A stretch of DNA of 35,320 bases from Muribaculaceae bacterium (GCA_022510385.1 JAFLTQ010000024.1:1-35320), one strand, 5' to 3'; positions 17,801 through 25,823 are shown, numbered from the stretch's first letter. Translations and numbers: made by a program. Notes: generated from the letters alone by a model not told the origin.

Positions 17801-18505
17801 TATTATTATGAAGTAAATATAAAAACTACCCAAGGAACGGCAAATAAGGATAAAACTTGTAAAGTGGAAGTTAATGGAACTCCATCATCAGGGGATATAA
17901 TATTCAAAGTTCCTATGTGGATGGTACATAGAGAAACAGGAGCAATCTCTGTTCAAGCCATACCGTTAAAAGAAAAATATTCAGAATCTCCAAGAAGTTC
18001 AACGGTTTCAACACAACCGTTGACTAATCCGAGTTGGGATTTCAGGACAACAGATTGGTATAATATTTATACGAACTGGTCAAGGTATGATACTGAAGGT
18101 AAAGAAAGTAGTGAATTTAGATATTTTATAAATACAAGAAACACCTATGAAACTACTAATTTTGCACCTCTACTGTTATACGCAATAGGAACAACAACAA
18201 ACATAAGAGGTCATATTACAACAGGTGATTATTATCTTTATATGAATAATGGTGTTTCAAACTGTCATTTAAGTGCTCCTATCTACAAGAGTTGTAAAGT
18301 TAAGTTTACAGCAGGATATTCGAGCTATAGTGGACGTGGAATGACAGTTAAAGCGGGAAGTTTTACTCAAGATAATTCATACACCGGTACGAAAAATGAC
18401 TTTGAAGTTAAAATAGATATTGATGACAACACAAGTCAGGAAATGATGATTGGGCCAAGTTCCGGAGGTGGAAGTAATATCTACACATTGTCATTGACTG
18501 ATTAA
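14849..18505 (+). CDS. Large modular tip adhesin lipoprotein (1218 residues)
   Basis: The signal peptide MKKIYLYILVLISLFVTGC gives Cys19. DLRTRAIDMTPG puts Arg51 32 residues later. Residues about 20-475 look fimbrillin-like, with LRRLRSKINVDI near 245 and FRNTDYHYNVTINGVQDIV near 457. Residues about 530-730 and 769-945 are two diverged copies of one module. FRLVGTFFDD, DLCYNF, GFSGLW and GLYLFDIKK in the first match FRILGYYHG, DLCYNF, GFNLKM and GIYIFDKKN in the second. From about 950 the DNA becomes AT-rich and the product looks all-beta, ending in a Gly/Ser/Tyr-rich segment (AGYSSYSGRGMTVKAGS) that could be a ligand-binding jelly roll. It is last in the operon, before a strong terminator. 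Adhesin function is inferred from modularity and position. Confidence 0.72.
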   Translation: MKKIYLYILVLISLFVTGCNDEMLLDNTGGNNGEGDNMLSLVVDAGDLRTRAIDMTPGASVFLNKVWVGIYVYQVEAGNNTGAVAKERVGGTNLTTELDLKNRLTASGSKFYNVIPIELYQDRHTITTGTPLIVVGVANYEGIKTTDGKPLFEALKDANTWEKFKEIAIDTQNSEFSAQSPLLMGYLSNEETDDTANGYIHTRVDQFENRNRINLYGTATEGNDPSILVKATSTTSLNTTGKLLKLRRLRSKINVDIKTGNNQLSVTNLEYKIVNIPKSAFLAQRRTNTYGSGQYATKEFSPNSADMIDDGYITLEEAEWQKTTNNYSFSFEHFENIHWARTSFPTLGNNSSDDAAQYILENYHRREQQNSDDSFYYLASSAGDWNNNASYMILKISLRDFSTGRNSVIEYTIHEGFCNDADGKTLVDQNGDTYPNNSSKDYSIAAPQRLRDFSCFRNTDYHYNVTINGVQDIVTTVTTTGNPHPTDQHNGSVWEMKYPTYTTENNSGVTVKNNRLETKTGGSATLSPITFDDIPFEDVAFRLVGTFFDDVRMQEIPVDLCYNFAHGDLDGFSGLWPDPVTSVTEYFVTTTTQDADNGGAERVTSAYQAMEDYFKESHPDVEAMMSRITINDDKKTIRAFIKDLYDASSSDGNVPVNKSVSRVNIQGRELYETEDASDGARNHMIGLYLFDIKKARRFVEGTDRVQTDNHDCYYYVINAIEQYPSYLETENYERIYAWYSSSSRRVPSNKGTTQQVNNGNLPSPPNDRVMMFNDNPDIAFRILGYYHGEKSAEGEYDDYYDLCYNFDVKEFTGFNLKMPPTSSTTRSVTKYNLEGEDIPQDLLDGIKIQVGGNGPIYNVKEFINLALQGKLTTPYDYRFVFSDYKKYFYNEDNRDNNIRGIYIFDKKNKFVKPVLYSSNSNTATYLMYAAEQDAIKRNPTQLTRPTNISYSKYIDGREIKYNVIEEYVGTLTIPLLDNYTYNEDYYYEVNIKTTQGTANKDKTCKVEVNGTPSSGDIIFKVPMWMVHRETGAISVQAIPLKEKYSESPRSSTVSTQPLTNPSWDFRTTDWYNIYTNWSRYDTEGKESSEFRYFINTRNTYETTNFAPLLLYAIGTTTNIRGHITTGDYYLYMNNGVSNCHLSAPIYKSCKVKFTAGYSSYSGRGMTVKAGSFTQDNSYTGTKNDFEVKIDIDDNTSQEMMIGPSSGGGSNIYTLSLTD

Positions 18506-18519
18506 GGGGATATAAAGGG

Positions 18520-18552
18520 AACGGAGAAGGAGAAAATCCTTCTCCGTTTTTT
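18520..18552 (+). terminator. Rho-independent terminator of the fimbrial cluster
   Basis: AACGGAGAAGGA and TCCTTCTCCGTT form a perfect 12-bp stem around a GAAAA loop, followed by a T-run, 14 bases after the adhesin stop codon. It is the only strong intrinsic terminator I found in the fimbrial locus. Confidence 0.9.
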
Positions 18553-18574
18553 CGGGGTCGCTGACGCTCGGGAA

Positions 18575-18647
18575 CCCACAGCTCTCCACTCGCTGCGCTC
18601 GTGTCGACCAATGGGATAACCATATATAGTCGCTCCGCGACTCTCAC
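18575..18647 (-). repeat. Dispersed repeat A, copy 4 (inverted)
   Basis: The complement of this stretch reads GTGAGA then GTCGC-GGA-GCGAC, a variable spacer, CCCATTGGTCGACACGAGCG, and CAGCGAGTGGAGAGCTGTGG. It therefore matches the three direct copies at 1-56, 5727-5803 and 7810-7880, in the opposite orientation. The gap 18506-18855 consists of the terminator, this repeat, inverted heptamers, a C/G-run hairpin and the SusC leader. Confidence 0.8.
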
Positions 18648-18650
18648 TTA

Positions 18651-18671
18651 CAACTCACAACTCACAACTTA
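18651..18671 (-). repeat. Inverted heptamer array
   Basis: CAACTCA, CAACTCA and CAACTTA are the reverse complement of the TGAGTTG units seen next to repeat A at 5806-5847. The A-plus-heptamer combination is thus inverted as one block. Confidence 0.7.
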
Positions 18672-18720
18672 CCCCCTCCCCCCAATTGCAGGCCAAGCCC
18701 GCAATGGGGGGGGAGGGGGG
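18672..18720. repeat. C-run/G-run inverted repeat upstream of the SusC-like gene
   Basis: CCCCCTCCCCCC then ATTGC pair with GCAAT then a G8-A-G6 run, with an 11-base loop. The G8 and C6 tracts are prone to slippage, and the strand could form a very stable hairpin or a G-quadruplex. It ends 69 bases before the proposed -7 element. Confidence 0.75.
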
Positions 18721-18789
18721 AAATGTTAAAATCGGGGAATTTTCTGTTAAATTACTCGCATTATGTAGGCTTTTAACTTAAAAAGCTAT

Positions 18790-18797
18790 AAATTTGT
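18790..18797 (+). promoter_or_regulatory. Candidate -7 element for the SusC/SusD operon
   Basis: TAAATTTG fits the Bacteroidales -7 consensus TAnnTTTG, 58 bases before the SusC start codon. I see no good TTTG at the usual -33 spacing, so this is tentative. The leader contains CATAACTAACCAAA (18832-18845), very similar to the one before the first fimbrillin gene. Confidence 0.5.
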
Positions 18798-18855
18798 ACG
18801 TTTTATGGGTAATTCGCCCCTGCTTTGTCAACATAACTAACCAAACAAACATAAT

Positions 18856-21800
18856 ATGAGAAAACTGTTTTTACTTCTGATGACGCTTCTGGCGTGTACA
18901 TGGAGTGTGCAGGCACAGACGCGCACCTACCGTGGCACGGTTGTGGATGCATCAGATAATTCACCCCTTGTGGGGGCTACCATTATGCCCATAGGGGGAG
19001 GCCAGGGTGTGGCAGCTGATGTAGATGGAAATTTCGTGATTACTGTTCCGTCGAATGTCACCAAGGCCAACGTATCTTATGTGGGATACACCACACAAGA
19101 GGTGACCCTCCAAAATGATATGGTTGTCAGGCTGCAAAGCGGAGCTTCCAATCTTGATGAGATGATTGTGGTAGCGTATGGCACCGCCAAGAAGTCAGCC
19201 TACACCGGATCTGCATCGGTGGTAAAAGCAGATGAAATAGAGAATACACTCGTAACAGACGTAACTTCGGCCCTTAACGGTAAGGTGGCCGGCGTGCAGA
19301 TGCTTAGCTCCGACGGAGCGCCGGGTACGACCAAGAGCGTCTACATTCGTGGTACCGGCTCTTTGACTACATCTTCGGCTCCTCTCTACGTGATTGACGG
19401 AGTGCCTTCAAACTCGGGAGCGATGCTCGACCTCAGCCCCAACGATGTGGAGAGCATGACGGTGCTTAAGGATGCTGCAGCAGCTGCACTTTACGGAGCC
19501 CGCGGTGCAAACGGTGTGATCCTTGTGACCACCAAGAAGGGACGTGAAGGAAAAGCCACCATCACCGTGAATGCCAACTGGGGTGCAAGCTCAAGGCAGA
19601 CACAATATTATTCCACAATCTCGGGAGCTGCCGCCAACTATCAAAAGATGTATTGGGCCATCAGGAACTATGCCCACTACACGCAAACGCGTCAATACCC
19701 TAACGGAATGACCGACGCGCAGGCTCATGAATATGCCAACAGCTATCTGTCGAGCGGTCCGAAAACCAACGTATTCGGTTATCAGGTATTCGATGCCAAT
19801 GGTCAGGAGCTTTTTGATGAAAGCGGACAATTCAACCCATACGCCACCCTTGGTTATACCTACGGGGATTATTACCTGATTCCCGACGACTGGCGCAAGG
19901 AACTTTTGCGCAACGGTTTCCGTCAGGAATACAACGTGCAGGCCTCGGGCGGCGGTGAAAAATATGACTACCTGCTCGCGTTCAACTACCTTGATAACAA
20001 TGGTATCATCAAGAATTCAAGTTTCCAGCGTATGAATACCCGTTTTGTTGGTAACTATCAGCTGCTCAAATGGTTGAAGGTGGGTGCCAACATGATGTAT
20101 TCATGGCAGAAACAGAATTATCCCGAAGGGCAGACAGAGGCCGGATATTCCGACAACGCTTTCTATTTCACCGACATGATGGCCCCGATCTATCCTTTCT
20201 ATGCAAGGAGTGCCGACGGCAAGATAATGTATGACAAGGCAAGCGGAAATCCTGTCTTCGATTTCGGTATGAAGGGACTCGGAGCTCCGGATCTCAACAG
20301 AACTTTCTCTGTGGGTAACCCGATGGGTACATTTGTCTATGACATCAACCAGTATCTCTTCGACGTGTTCGACGGCAAATGGTCGGCTATCATCAATCCG
20401 GTGGAAGGACTCACAGTTTCCGGAAATGTCGGATTCTATGTCAGCAATTCGCGGACAAGCTACATGAACAACAACCAATATGGCCAGATGGCTCAATATG
20501 GCGGTATGGTGGGACAAGCTACAGAACACTACCGCACTTTGAACGTTCAGGCCCTTGCCAACTATAACAAGACCTGGGGAGTCAACACATTCGATTTCCT
20601 TTTAGGTTATGAAAGCTACTCACTCGAATATGACGGTTTCTCGGGACAGGGTTACGATATCTACAACAATGAGAACGCCACTCTCTCGAATGTCAGCAGT
20701 CAGAAAGATGTCTCCGGTTACAAGCAGGAGTATGCAACCCGCGGTATCTTTGCGAGAGTGAACTATGATTATGACAACAGAATCTTTGGAAGCGTATCCT
20801 ATCGTAGGGATGCCTCCTCACGTTTTGCTCCCGGACATCGCTGGGGTAATTTCTGGTCGGTTTCAGCAGCCTGGGACATCTCTAAGGAGAGCTGGATGAA
20901 TGATGCTTCCACATGGCTGAATATGTTGAAGCTCAAGGCATCTTTCGGACAACAGGGAAATGATAATATCGGAAACAATTATGCCTATCTCGACCAATAT
21001 TCAATGACGGGTGTGGATGGCGTATGGAATGTTGCAACCCTTGCCTATAAGGGTAACCCCAATCTGACATGGGAAACCTCCAACTCATTCAATGTCGGTA
21101 TCGATTTCGCTTTATTCCAAGGTAAGTTGAACGGAACATTGGAATATTTCAGCCGTCAGACATCCAATATGCTCTACAACAAGCCTGTGAACCCCTCATT
21201 GGGTTACACCTCTTTCCCGATGAACGTCGGTTCAATGAGAAACAGCGGTCTGGAACTTGAATTGACAGCTACCCCGATCAGGACAAGAAATGTGGAATGG
21301 GAGCTCAATTTCAACATGACATATCAGAACAATAAGATTATCAAACTTGCTCCGGAACTTAACGGAGAATGGATCAACGGTTCATACTACTGGCATGAAG
21401 GAGAATCCATGTATAACCTCTATTTAGTGAAATTTGCCGGAGTTGATGAAGAAAACGGTCTTCCCCTTTACTGGGCGAAAACCACCGACGGATATGACGT
21501 GCCGATCACCAACTGGTCGGTGGCATATTCCGGAGGAGAGGATGAAGAGACCGGTATCGAATATCTCTCCAACCGCCAGAAGACGGGCAATATCCTTCCC
21601 CCGGTGTATGGAGGATTCGGAACAACGGTTACTTTCTTCGGAGTTGATGTGTCAGTGCAATGCGGATATCAGATCGGAGGTAAGATCTGGGACTATGGAT
21701 ATCAAAGTTTGATGCACAACGGTACCACTCCGGGTATGGCAATGCATACTGATGTGTTGAAGGCATGGACCGAGGATAACCCGGTGACCGACGTGCCACG

Positions 21801-22080
21801 TCTTGACAGATACTGGAGCTATATGAACGCGGCCTCCGACCGATGGCTCATTTCGTCAAAATATTTCGCAATTAACAATATCTCAGTTGGATATAACTTC
21901 CCGGTGAAGTGGATCAAGAAGCTGGGACTTTCCGGCTTGCGTCTATACGGAGCTGCCGACAATGTGGCAATCTGGAGCGCACGTAAAGGACTCGACCCGC
22001 GCCAGAGCTTCGTGCAGAGCGCACAAAGCAGCTACTCTGCTATGCGTCTGATTTCAGGAGGTGTTAAACTTACTTTCTAA
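18856..22080 (+). CDS. SusC/RagA-type TonB-dependent outer-membrane transporter
   Basis: This 1074-residue protein imports a glycan, peptide or similar ligand across the outer membrane using TonB energy, in complex with the SusD-like lipoprotein. The signal peptide ends QAQ at about residue 20-22. A carboxypeptidase-regulatory-like domain spans about 24-95 (YRGTVVDASDNSPLVGATIM). EMIVVAYGTAKKSAYTGSAS at about 102-121 leads into the plug, which contains VYIRGTGSLTTSSAPLYVID and LYGARGANGVILVTTKKG. The 22-strand barrel follows, and the chain ends in the outer-membrane insertion signal GGVKLTF. There is no extra N-terminal anti-sigma-interacting domain. The SusD gene begins only a few bases downstream. 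Substrate cannot be read from the sequence, since no CAZyme or peptidase is adjacent. Confidence 0.95.
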   Translation: MRKLFLLLMTLLACTWSVQAQTRTYRGTVVDASDNSPLVGATIMPIGGGQGVAADVDGNFVITVPSNVTKANVSYVGYTTQEVTLQNDMVVRLQSGASNLDEMIVVAYGTAKKSAYTGSASVVKADEIENTLVTDVTSALNGKVAGVQMLSSDGAPGTTKSVYIRGTGSLTTSSAPLYVIDGVPSNSGAMLDLSPNDVESMTVLKDAAAAALYGARGANGVILVTTKKGREGKATITVNANWGASSRQTQYYSTISGAAANYQKMYWAIRNYAHYTQTRQYPNGMTDAQAHEYANSYLSSGPKTNVFGYQVFDANGQELFDESGQFNPYATLGYTYGDYYLIPDDWRKELLRNGFRQEYNVQASGGGEKYDYLLAFNYLDNNGIIKNSSFQRMNTRFVGNYQLLKWLKVGANMMYSWQKQNYPEGQTEAGYSDNAFYFTDMMAPIYPFYARSADGKIMYDKASGNPVFDFGMKGLGAPDLNRTFSVGNPMGTFVYDINQYLFDVFDGKWSAIINPVEGLTVSGNVGFYVSNSRTSYMNNNQYGQMAQYGGMVGQATEHYRTLNVQALANYNKTWGVNTFDFLLGYESYSLEYDGFSGQGYDIYNNENATLSNVSSQKDVSGYKQEYATRGIFARVNYDYDNRIFGSVSYRRDASSRFAPGHRWGNFWSVSAAWDISKESWMNDASTWLNMLKLKASFGQQGNDNIGNNYAYLDQYSMTGVDGVWNVATLAYKGNPNLTWETSNSFNVGIDFALFQGKLNGTLEYFSRQTSNMLYNKPVNPSLGYTSFPMNVGSMRNSGLELELTATPIRTRNVEWELNFNMTYQNNKIIKLAPELNGEWINGSYYWHEGESMYNLYLVKFAGVDEENGLPLYWAKTTDGYDVPITNWSVAYSGGEDEETGIEYLSNRQKTGNILPPVYGGFGTTVTFFGVDVSVQCGYQIGGKIWDYGYQSLMHNGTTPGMAMHTDVLKAWTEDNPVTDVPRLDRYWSYMNAASDRWLISSKYFAINNISVGYNFPVKWIKKLGLSGLRLYGAADNVAIWSARKGLDPRQSFVQSAQSSYSAMRLISGGVKLTF

Positions 22081-22092
22081 GATTTCATGATT

Positions 22093-23694
22093 ATGAATAA
22101 AATATATATTATATCTTCGATTCTCTTAGCCGGATTCATGACCTCCTGCTATGACCTGGATACAGCTCCGATGAGCAATGTCATCACCGAGAATCAACGC
22201 GACGAAATATTCGAGAAAGACCCGGCATCATTGGATGCTCTTTCGTCGGGTGTCTATTATAACTACAAAGGGTTTGAACTATGCACAGGGAGCATGTATG
22301 ATTTCGGATATCCCGGACTTATGCTTCAGCTTGACAGCCGCACGGCCGATTTCCTTTCCGCCAATGCCGATGATTACGGATGGTTTGCCTCCCCGGCAGA
22401 ATATCTTGACAACACTTCATCCAACGGTTACAACATTATCCGCTGGAGGCTTCCCTACAACACGATCTATACCGCAAATCAGGTGTTGAGCAATATCGAT
22501 CCGGAAACAACTGACGATCTGTTGAAAAATTATCGTGCGCAGGCTTACGGAAACAGAGCTTTCTCTTATTGGGTGCTCGCACAGCTGTTCCAGTTCACCT
22601 ATGTGGGGAATGAAGATAAGATGTGTGTGCCTATCATTACCGAAAAGAATGAGGAGGAGGTGACAATGAACGGTGCTCCGCGCGCTGCTGTGAAAGATGT
22701 ATATGAGCTGATACTGTCAGACCTGAATACGGGAATCGAATTGATGACCGGAAACTCTACAACAAGAAGCGACAAGCGTTATATCGACATCAATGTCTTG
22801 TATGGCTTGCGCGCACGTGTTTACCTCACGATGCAACAGTATGCCAATGCAGCTGCAGATGCTCAAAGAGTGATCGATTCAAAGGCCTTCACTCCGCTGT
22901 CGGCAAGAGAGGCATTGCTCCCAGGTTTCATCGATATCAATTCGCCCAACTGGATGTGGGGTATTTATATCGCCACTGAAGATGTCTATGGTCTTTACAC
23001 CCTTTCCGGCATGATGGGCTCCTACACTTACGGATATGCTTATGCCGGCATGTGGAAATGTATCAACAGCAATCTTTTCTCACAAATCAACGACAACGAT
23101 GCCCGCAAGCTCTGGTGGATAAGCCCCAACGGGACATCCAACGCGATGTATTATACGGCAGCCGACGGCGACGCAGTGGCTTATCTGCAGGAGAACGGTT
23201 TCCCGCCTTACGCTGTCACCAAATTCGCACCTTACGGCAACGTGTTGGGACAGAGCAACAACGAGGCTGACATTCCTCTGATGCGTATAGAAGAGATGTA
23301 TCTTATCCTTGCAGAGGCCCAGGGTCTTGGCGGTGACCTCGCAGCCGGAAAGACCACTTTAGAGAATTTCGTCAACAATTATCGCTGGCTTGCCCGCTCA
23401 AATCCCTATAGGAGCACATCAACAAATGCCGATGAATTCATTGATGAGGTGTGGTTCCAAAGAAGAGTTGAGCTTTGGGGCGAAGGATTGAGCTATTTCG
23501 ACATCCTGCGTCTGAAAAAGCCTGTAGACCGTACCAACTCCAACTGGAGTAACCAGGATTACGGTATGGAGCCTTACGTTTACTATATTGAACCCGATAA
23601 CCCGGTTTTGATCATGCAGATCCCGCAGTCGGAAATCGATAACAATCCGCAGATTCCGGAATCCGACCAGAACACCCCGGGAGTCGCTTCCTGA
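22093..23694 (+). CDS. SusD/RagB-type surface lipoprotein
   Basis: This is the ligand-binding lid of the SusC transporter, about 533 residues. I prefer the ATG at 22093 (MNKIYIISSILLAGFMTSC, Cys19); one at 22087 would add only MI. The SusD fold shows in the N-terminal TPR-like helices. YRAQAYGNRAFSYWVLAQLF occurs near residue 147, and VLYGLRARVYLTMQQYANAA near 236. The C-terminal signature WFQRRVELWGEGLSYFDILR begins near 454, followed by the closing segment QIPQSEIDNNPQI. It lies 12 bases after the SusC stop and 26 bases before the next lipoprotein gene, so the three form one operon. Confidence 0.95.
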   Translation: MNKIYIISSILLAGFMTSCYDLDTAPMSNVITENQRDEIFEKDPASLDALSSGVYYNYKGFELCTGSMYDFGYPGLMLQLDSRTADFLSANADDYGWFASPAEYLDNTSSNGYNIIRWRLPYNTIYTANQVLSNIDPETTDDLLKNYRAQAYGNRAFSYWVLAQLFQFTYVGNEDKMCVPIITEKNEEEVTMNGAPRAAVKDVYELILSDLNTGIELMTGNSTTRSDKRYIDINVLYGLRARVYLTMQQYANAAADAQRVIDSKAFTPLSAREALLPGFIDINSPNWMWGIYIATEDVYGLYTLSGMMGSYTYGYAYAGMWKCINSNLFSQINDNDARKLWWISPNGTSNAMYYTAADGDAVAYLQENGFPPYAVTKFAPYGNVLGQSNNEADIPLMRIEEMYLILAEAQGLGGDLAAGKTTLENFVNNYRWLARSNPYRSTSTNADEFIDEVWFQRRVELWGEGLSYFDILRLKKPVDRTNSNWSNQDYGMEPYVYYIEPDNPVLIMQIPQSEIDNNPQIPESDQNTPGVAS

Positions 23695-23720
23695 TTTCTA
23701 ATTTTTAACTTATGTTTATT

Positions 23721-25769
23721 ATGAAGAATTATATAAAAAATATATCCTTGGCAGTAGCTTGTTTAGCCGGAATGAGCGGTATGACATCTTGCGACGATAC
23801 CAAGAATAATGACTTTGTAGATTATTACGACGGCAAGCCGGGAGTCTATTTTTCAACTACAGAAAATAGCTATCTGGAGCTCGTGGAGGGACAGAACACA
23901 ATCTCCATGCCCGTCTACAGGGATGAGGCAGGGGATGCACTGACAGTGCCAATCACTGTCACTCCTCTATATCAGGAAGAAGAAACAGATATCTACACAT
24001 TCCCGTCGTCCGTCACCTTCGCTGCCGGCTCGAAAGTGGCAGACCTTGTGATAGGTTATGATATCACTAAGGCGGAGATGGGTGTGGAACAGGAGTTTGA
24101 AGTTACCCTTGATTCAGAAGCAACACCTTTCTCAACCAATACAGTAGTGATAACACTCGTGAGCCCGGCACCGTGGGAATACCTCGGAGAGGGTGAATAT
24201 TATGATTGGTTTTGGGGAGTCTCCGAATCCGGCAACGGTACAAGAGTAAAGTTCTGGCAACAGGGAATAAATAAAAATATCTACCGTATCAGTAATCCTT
24301 ACGTTGCTCTCAATGATGAAGACTCTTATTTCCAATTCGTTGTGCTTCAACCGGGAGATGTTTTCCTCGGCGAGTCAATCACCCAACAGGATCTTGTGGG
24401 GTGGAGTGAAATCTATCTGGAGTATAGTGCAGCAGACGGAGATGATGTATATTTCTTCTTCCCCGGTTATTTCCAAAACTGGACTCATGAGAGCAGCTGG
24501 GTATATAATAGAGTCGTGGATTATCAGGATGATGGAAAGCCGGGATATATCCAGCTTGCCGGAGTATATTTCCTTCCTAATTTGGGAGCCGGAGCATCCT
24601 ATGTAAACAATCCTACGATTGAAATCATTTTCCCTGATTTCGAAGTGCTTGATTATTCACTGGAAATGTCTTATCTCGGAATATTGAAAGATTCTTCTCA
24701 GAAGGAGTCGGCTCTCCTCAATGTCGAATTAGGAGCTGACATCACCGATGCAAGGGCAGCAGTTGCTCCGGGCACCAATGCAGATGCTTTGGTGGCTTCA
24801 ATTCTGAGCGGGACAGCCAAGTATATTGAATTCTCCGAATCGGGAAATGTAACAGTGCCGTTTAATTATACGGAAACCGGTAATTATGTAGTGGCAGTTG
24901 TGGGATACATCGGAAACGAAGCGAAGAGTTATGACACAGCTTCCTTCCTCTATGTGTCGTCAGGAGCGAACTATGATCCTAACGAAGGATGGGAAACATT
25001 AGGTTACGTGCAATATACGGACGGCTTCATCTGCACAAGAACATTCCTTGAGCCGCCATATGCATATCCGTGTACATATTATGTGGAGCTCCAGGAAAGC
25101 ATCGACACTCCGGACCTATACCGCCTCGTGAATCCTTACGGACCGGGTTCAATCTGGGATCCGACTTCAGAGTATGATCCTTACACCGCCACATATATCG
25201 AGATAGATGCCACCAATCCTCAAAAGGTTGTCTTGACACCAAGCGACCAGCAGTTTGTGATGAGTTATGAGGATGGCACAATCGATGTGCTTGAACAAGT
25301 GTGGTGTGTAGCCGGTTATTACGAGGAAAACAATCGTCCTGACCTAGCAACGAATGCTTATGGATCATTTACAAACGGCAAGTTTACCTTCCCGGCCACA
25401 GCCTTGATGGCATATTGGGATTCAACGGATCCGGATCCGGAATATACAGGTTATTTCACAGCCAATTTCGTATTGGATTGGGATAACTACGTAGCCTCCG
25501 GAGGTGAAGATCCACTGTTGTATAACGACTATGGAGAAATAGTGGCTCCGTTCATGGTAGACCTCAATACCCTGACAGCAATCAAGCCGGCAAGTGCAGC
25601 GAAGACATCCGTGAGAACGATGAGTCTCAAGAAAACTCCGACTACAACTACTCAGAATAAATTCCGTCCGCAGCGCAGGGCAGCCAACATCGAAAAGGCT
25701 GAACAATTCAAGGATGGCAAATTCGAGAATCTTACACCCCAGACGACTCTGAAGGTGAGAAGACGCTAA
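23721..25769 (+). CDS. Third surface lipoprotein of the SusCD operon, duplicated domain
   Basis: This 682-residue lipoprotein starts at the ATG at 23721 (one at 23712 would add three residues). The signal peptide ends GMSGMTSC (Cys24). Residues about 45-135 resemble a beta-sandwich of the Calx-beta/Ig type (ENSYLELVEGQNTISMPVYR). A module follows twice. The copy near 151 reads WEYLGEGEYYDWFWG then IYRISNPY. The copy near 423 reads WETLGYVQYTDGF then LYRLVNPYG. A beta-rich spacer near 305-405 lies between them. The last 60 residues are rich in Lys, Arg and Thr (NKFRPQRRAANIEKAEQFKD) and end KVRRR, unusual for a surface lipoprotein. It probably binds the operon's ligand at the cell surface, as SusE/F-position proteins do. 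I do not recognise a specific family. Confidence 0.75.
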   Translation: MKNYIKNISLAVACLAGMSGMTSCDDTKNNDFVDYYDGKPGVYFSTTENSYLELVEGQNTISMPVYRDEAGDALTVPITVTPLYQEEETDIYTFPSSVTFAAGSKVADLVIGYDITKAEMGVEQEFEVTLDSEATPFSTNTVVITLVSPAPWEYLGEGEYYDWFWGVSESGNGTRVKFWQQGINKNIYRISNPYVALNDEDSYFQFVVLQPGDVFLGESITQQDLVGWSEIYLEYSAADGDDVYFFFPGYFQNWTHESSWVYNRVVDYQDDGKPGYIQLAGVYFLPNLGAGASYVNNPTIEIIFPDFEVLDYSLEMSYLGILKDSSQKESALLNVELGADITDARAAVAPGTNADALVASILSGTAKYIEFSESGNVTVPFNYTETGNYVVAVVGYIGNEAKSYDTASFLYVSSGANYDPNEGWETLGYVQYTDGFICTRTFLEPPYAYPCTYYVELQESIDTPDLYRLVNPYGPGSIWDPTSEYDPYTATYIEIDATNPQKVVLTPSDQQFVMSYEDGTIDVLEQVWCVAGYYEENNRPDLATNAYGSFTNGKFTFPATALMAYWDSTDPDPEYTGYFTANFVLDWDNYVASGGEDPLLYNDYGEIVAPFMVDLNTLTAIKPASAAKTSVRTMSLKKTPTTTTQNKFRPQRRAANIEKAEQFKDGKFENLTPQTTLKVRRR

Positions 25770-25785
25770 TGAGACCAAGAAGAGA

Positions 25786-25808
25786 GAATCCTCAAACCTA
25801 AAGGATTC
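25786..25808 (+). terminator. Stem-loop after the SusCD operon
   Basis: GAATCCT pairs with AGGATTC, 17 bases after the stop codon. No T-run follows. It is the first of two successive hairpins. Confidence 0.5.
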
Positions 25809-25823
25809 GGAATAATAGAAAAA

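Noticed and set aside
1..18647. Repeat A copies considered as insertion-sequence ends or a composite transposon
   Set aside because: There is no transposase or integrase gene in the window, and the copies lack clear target-site duplications; a dispersed repeat fits better.
23712..25769. Calling the third SusCD lipoprotein a starch-binding SusE/SusF
   Set aside because: Position fits, but no starch-binding domain signature is visible and no amylase gene is near, so the substrate is left open.
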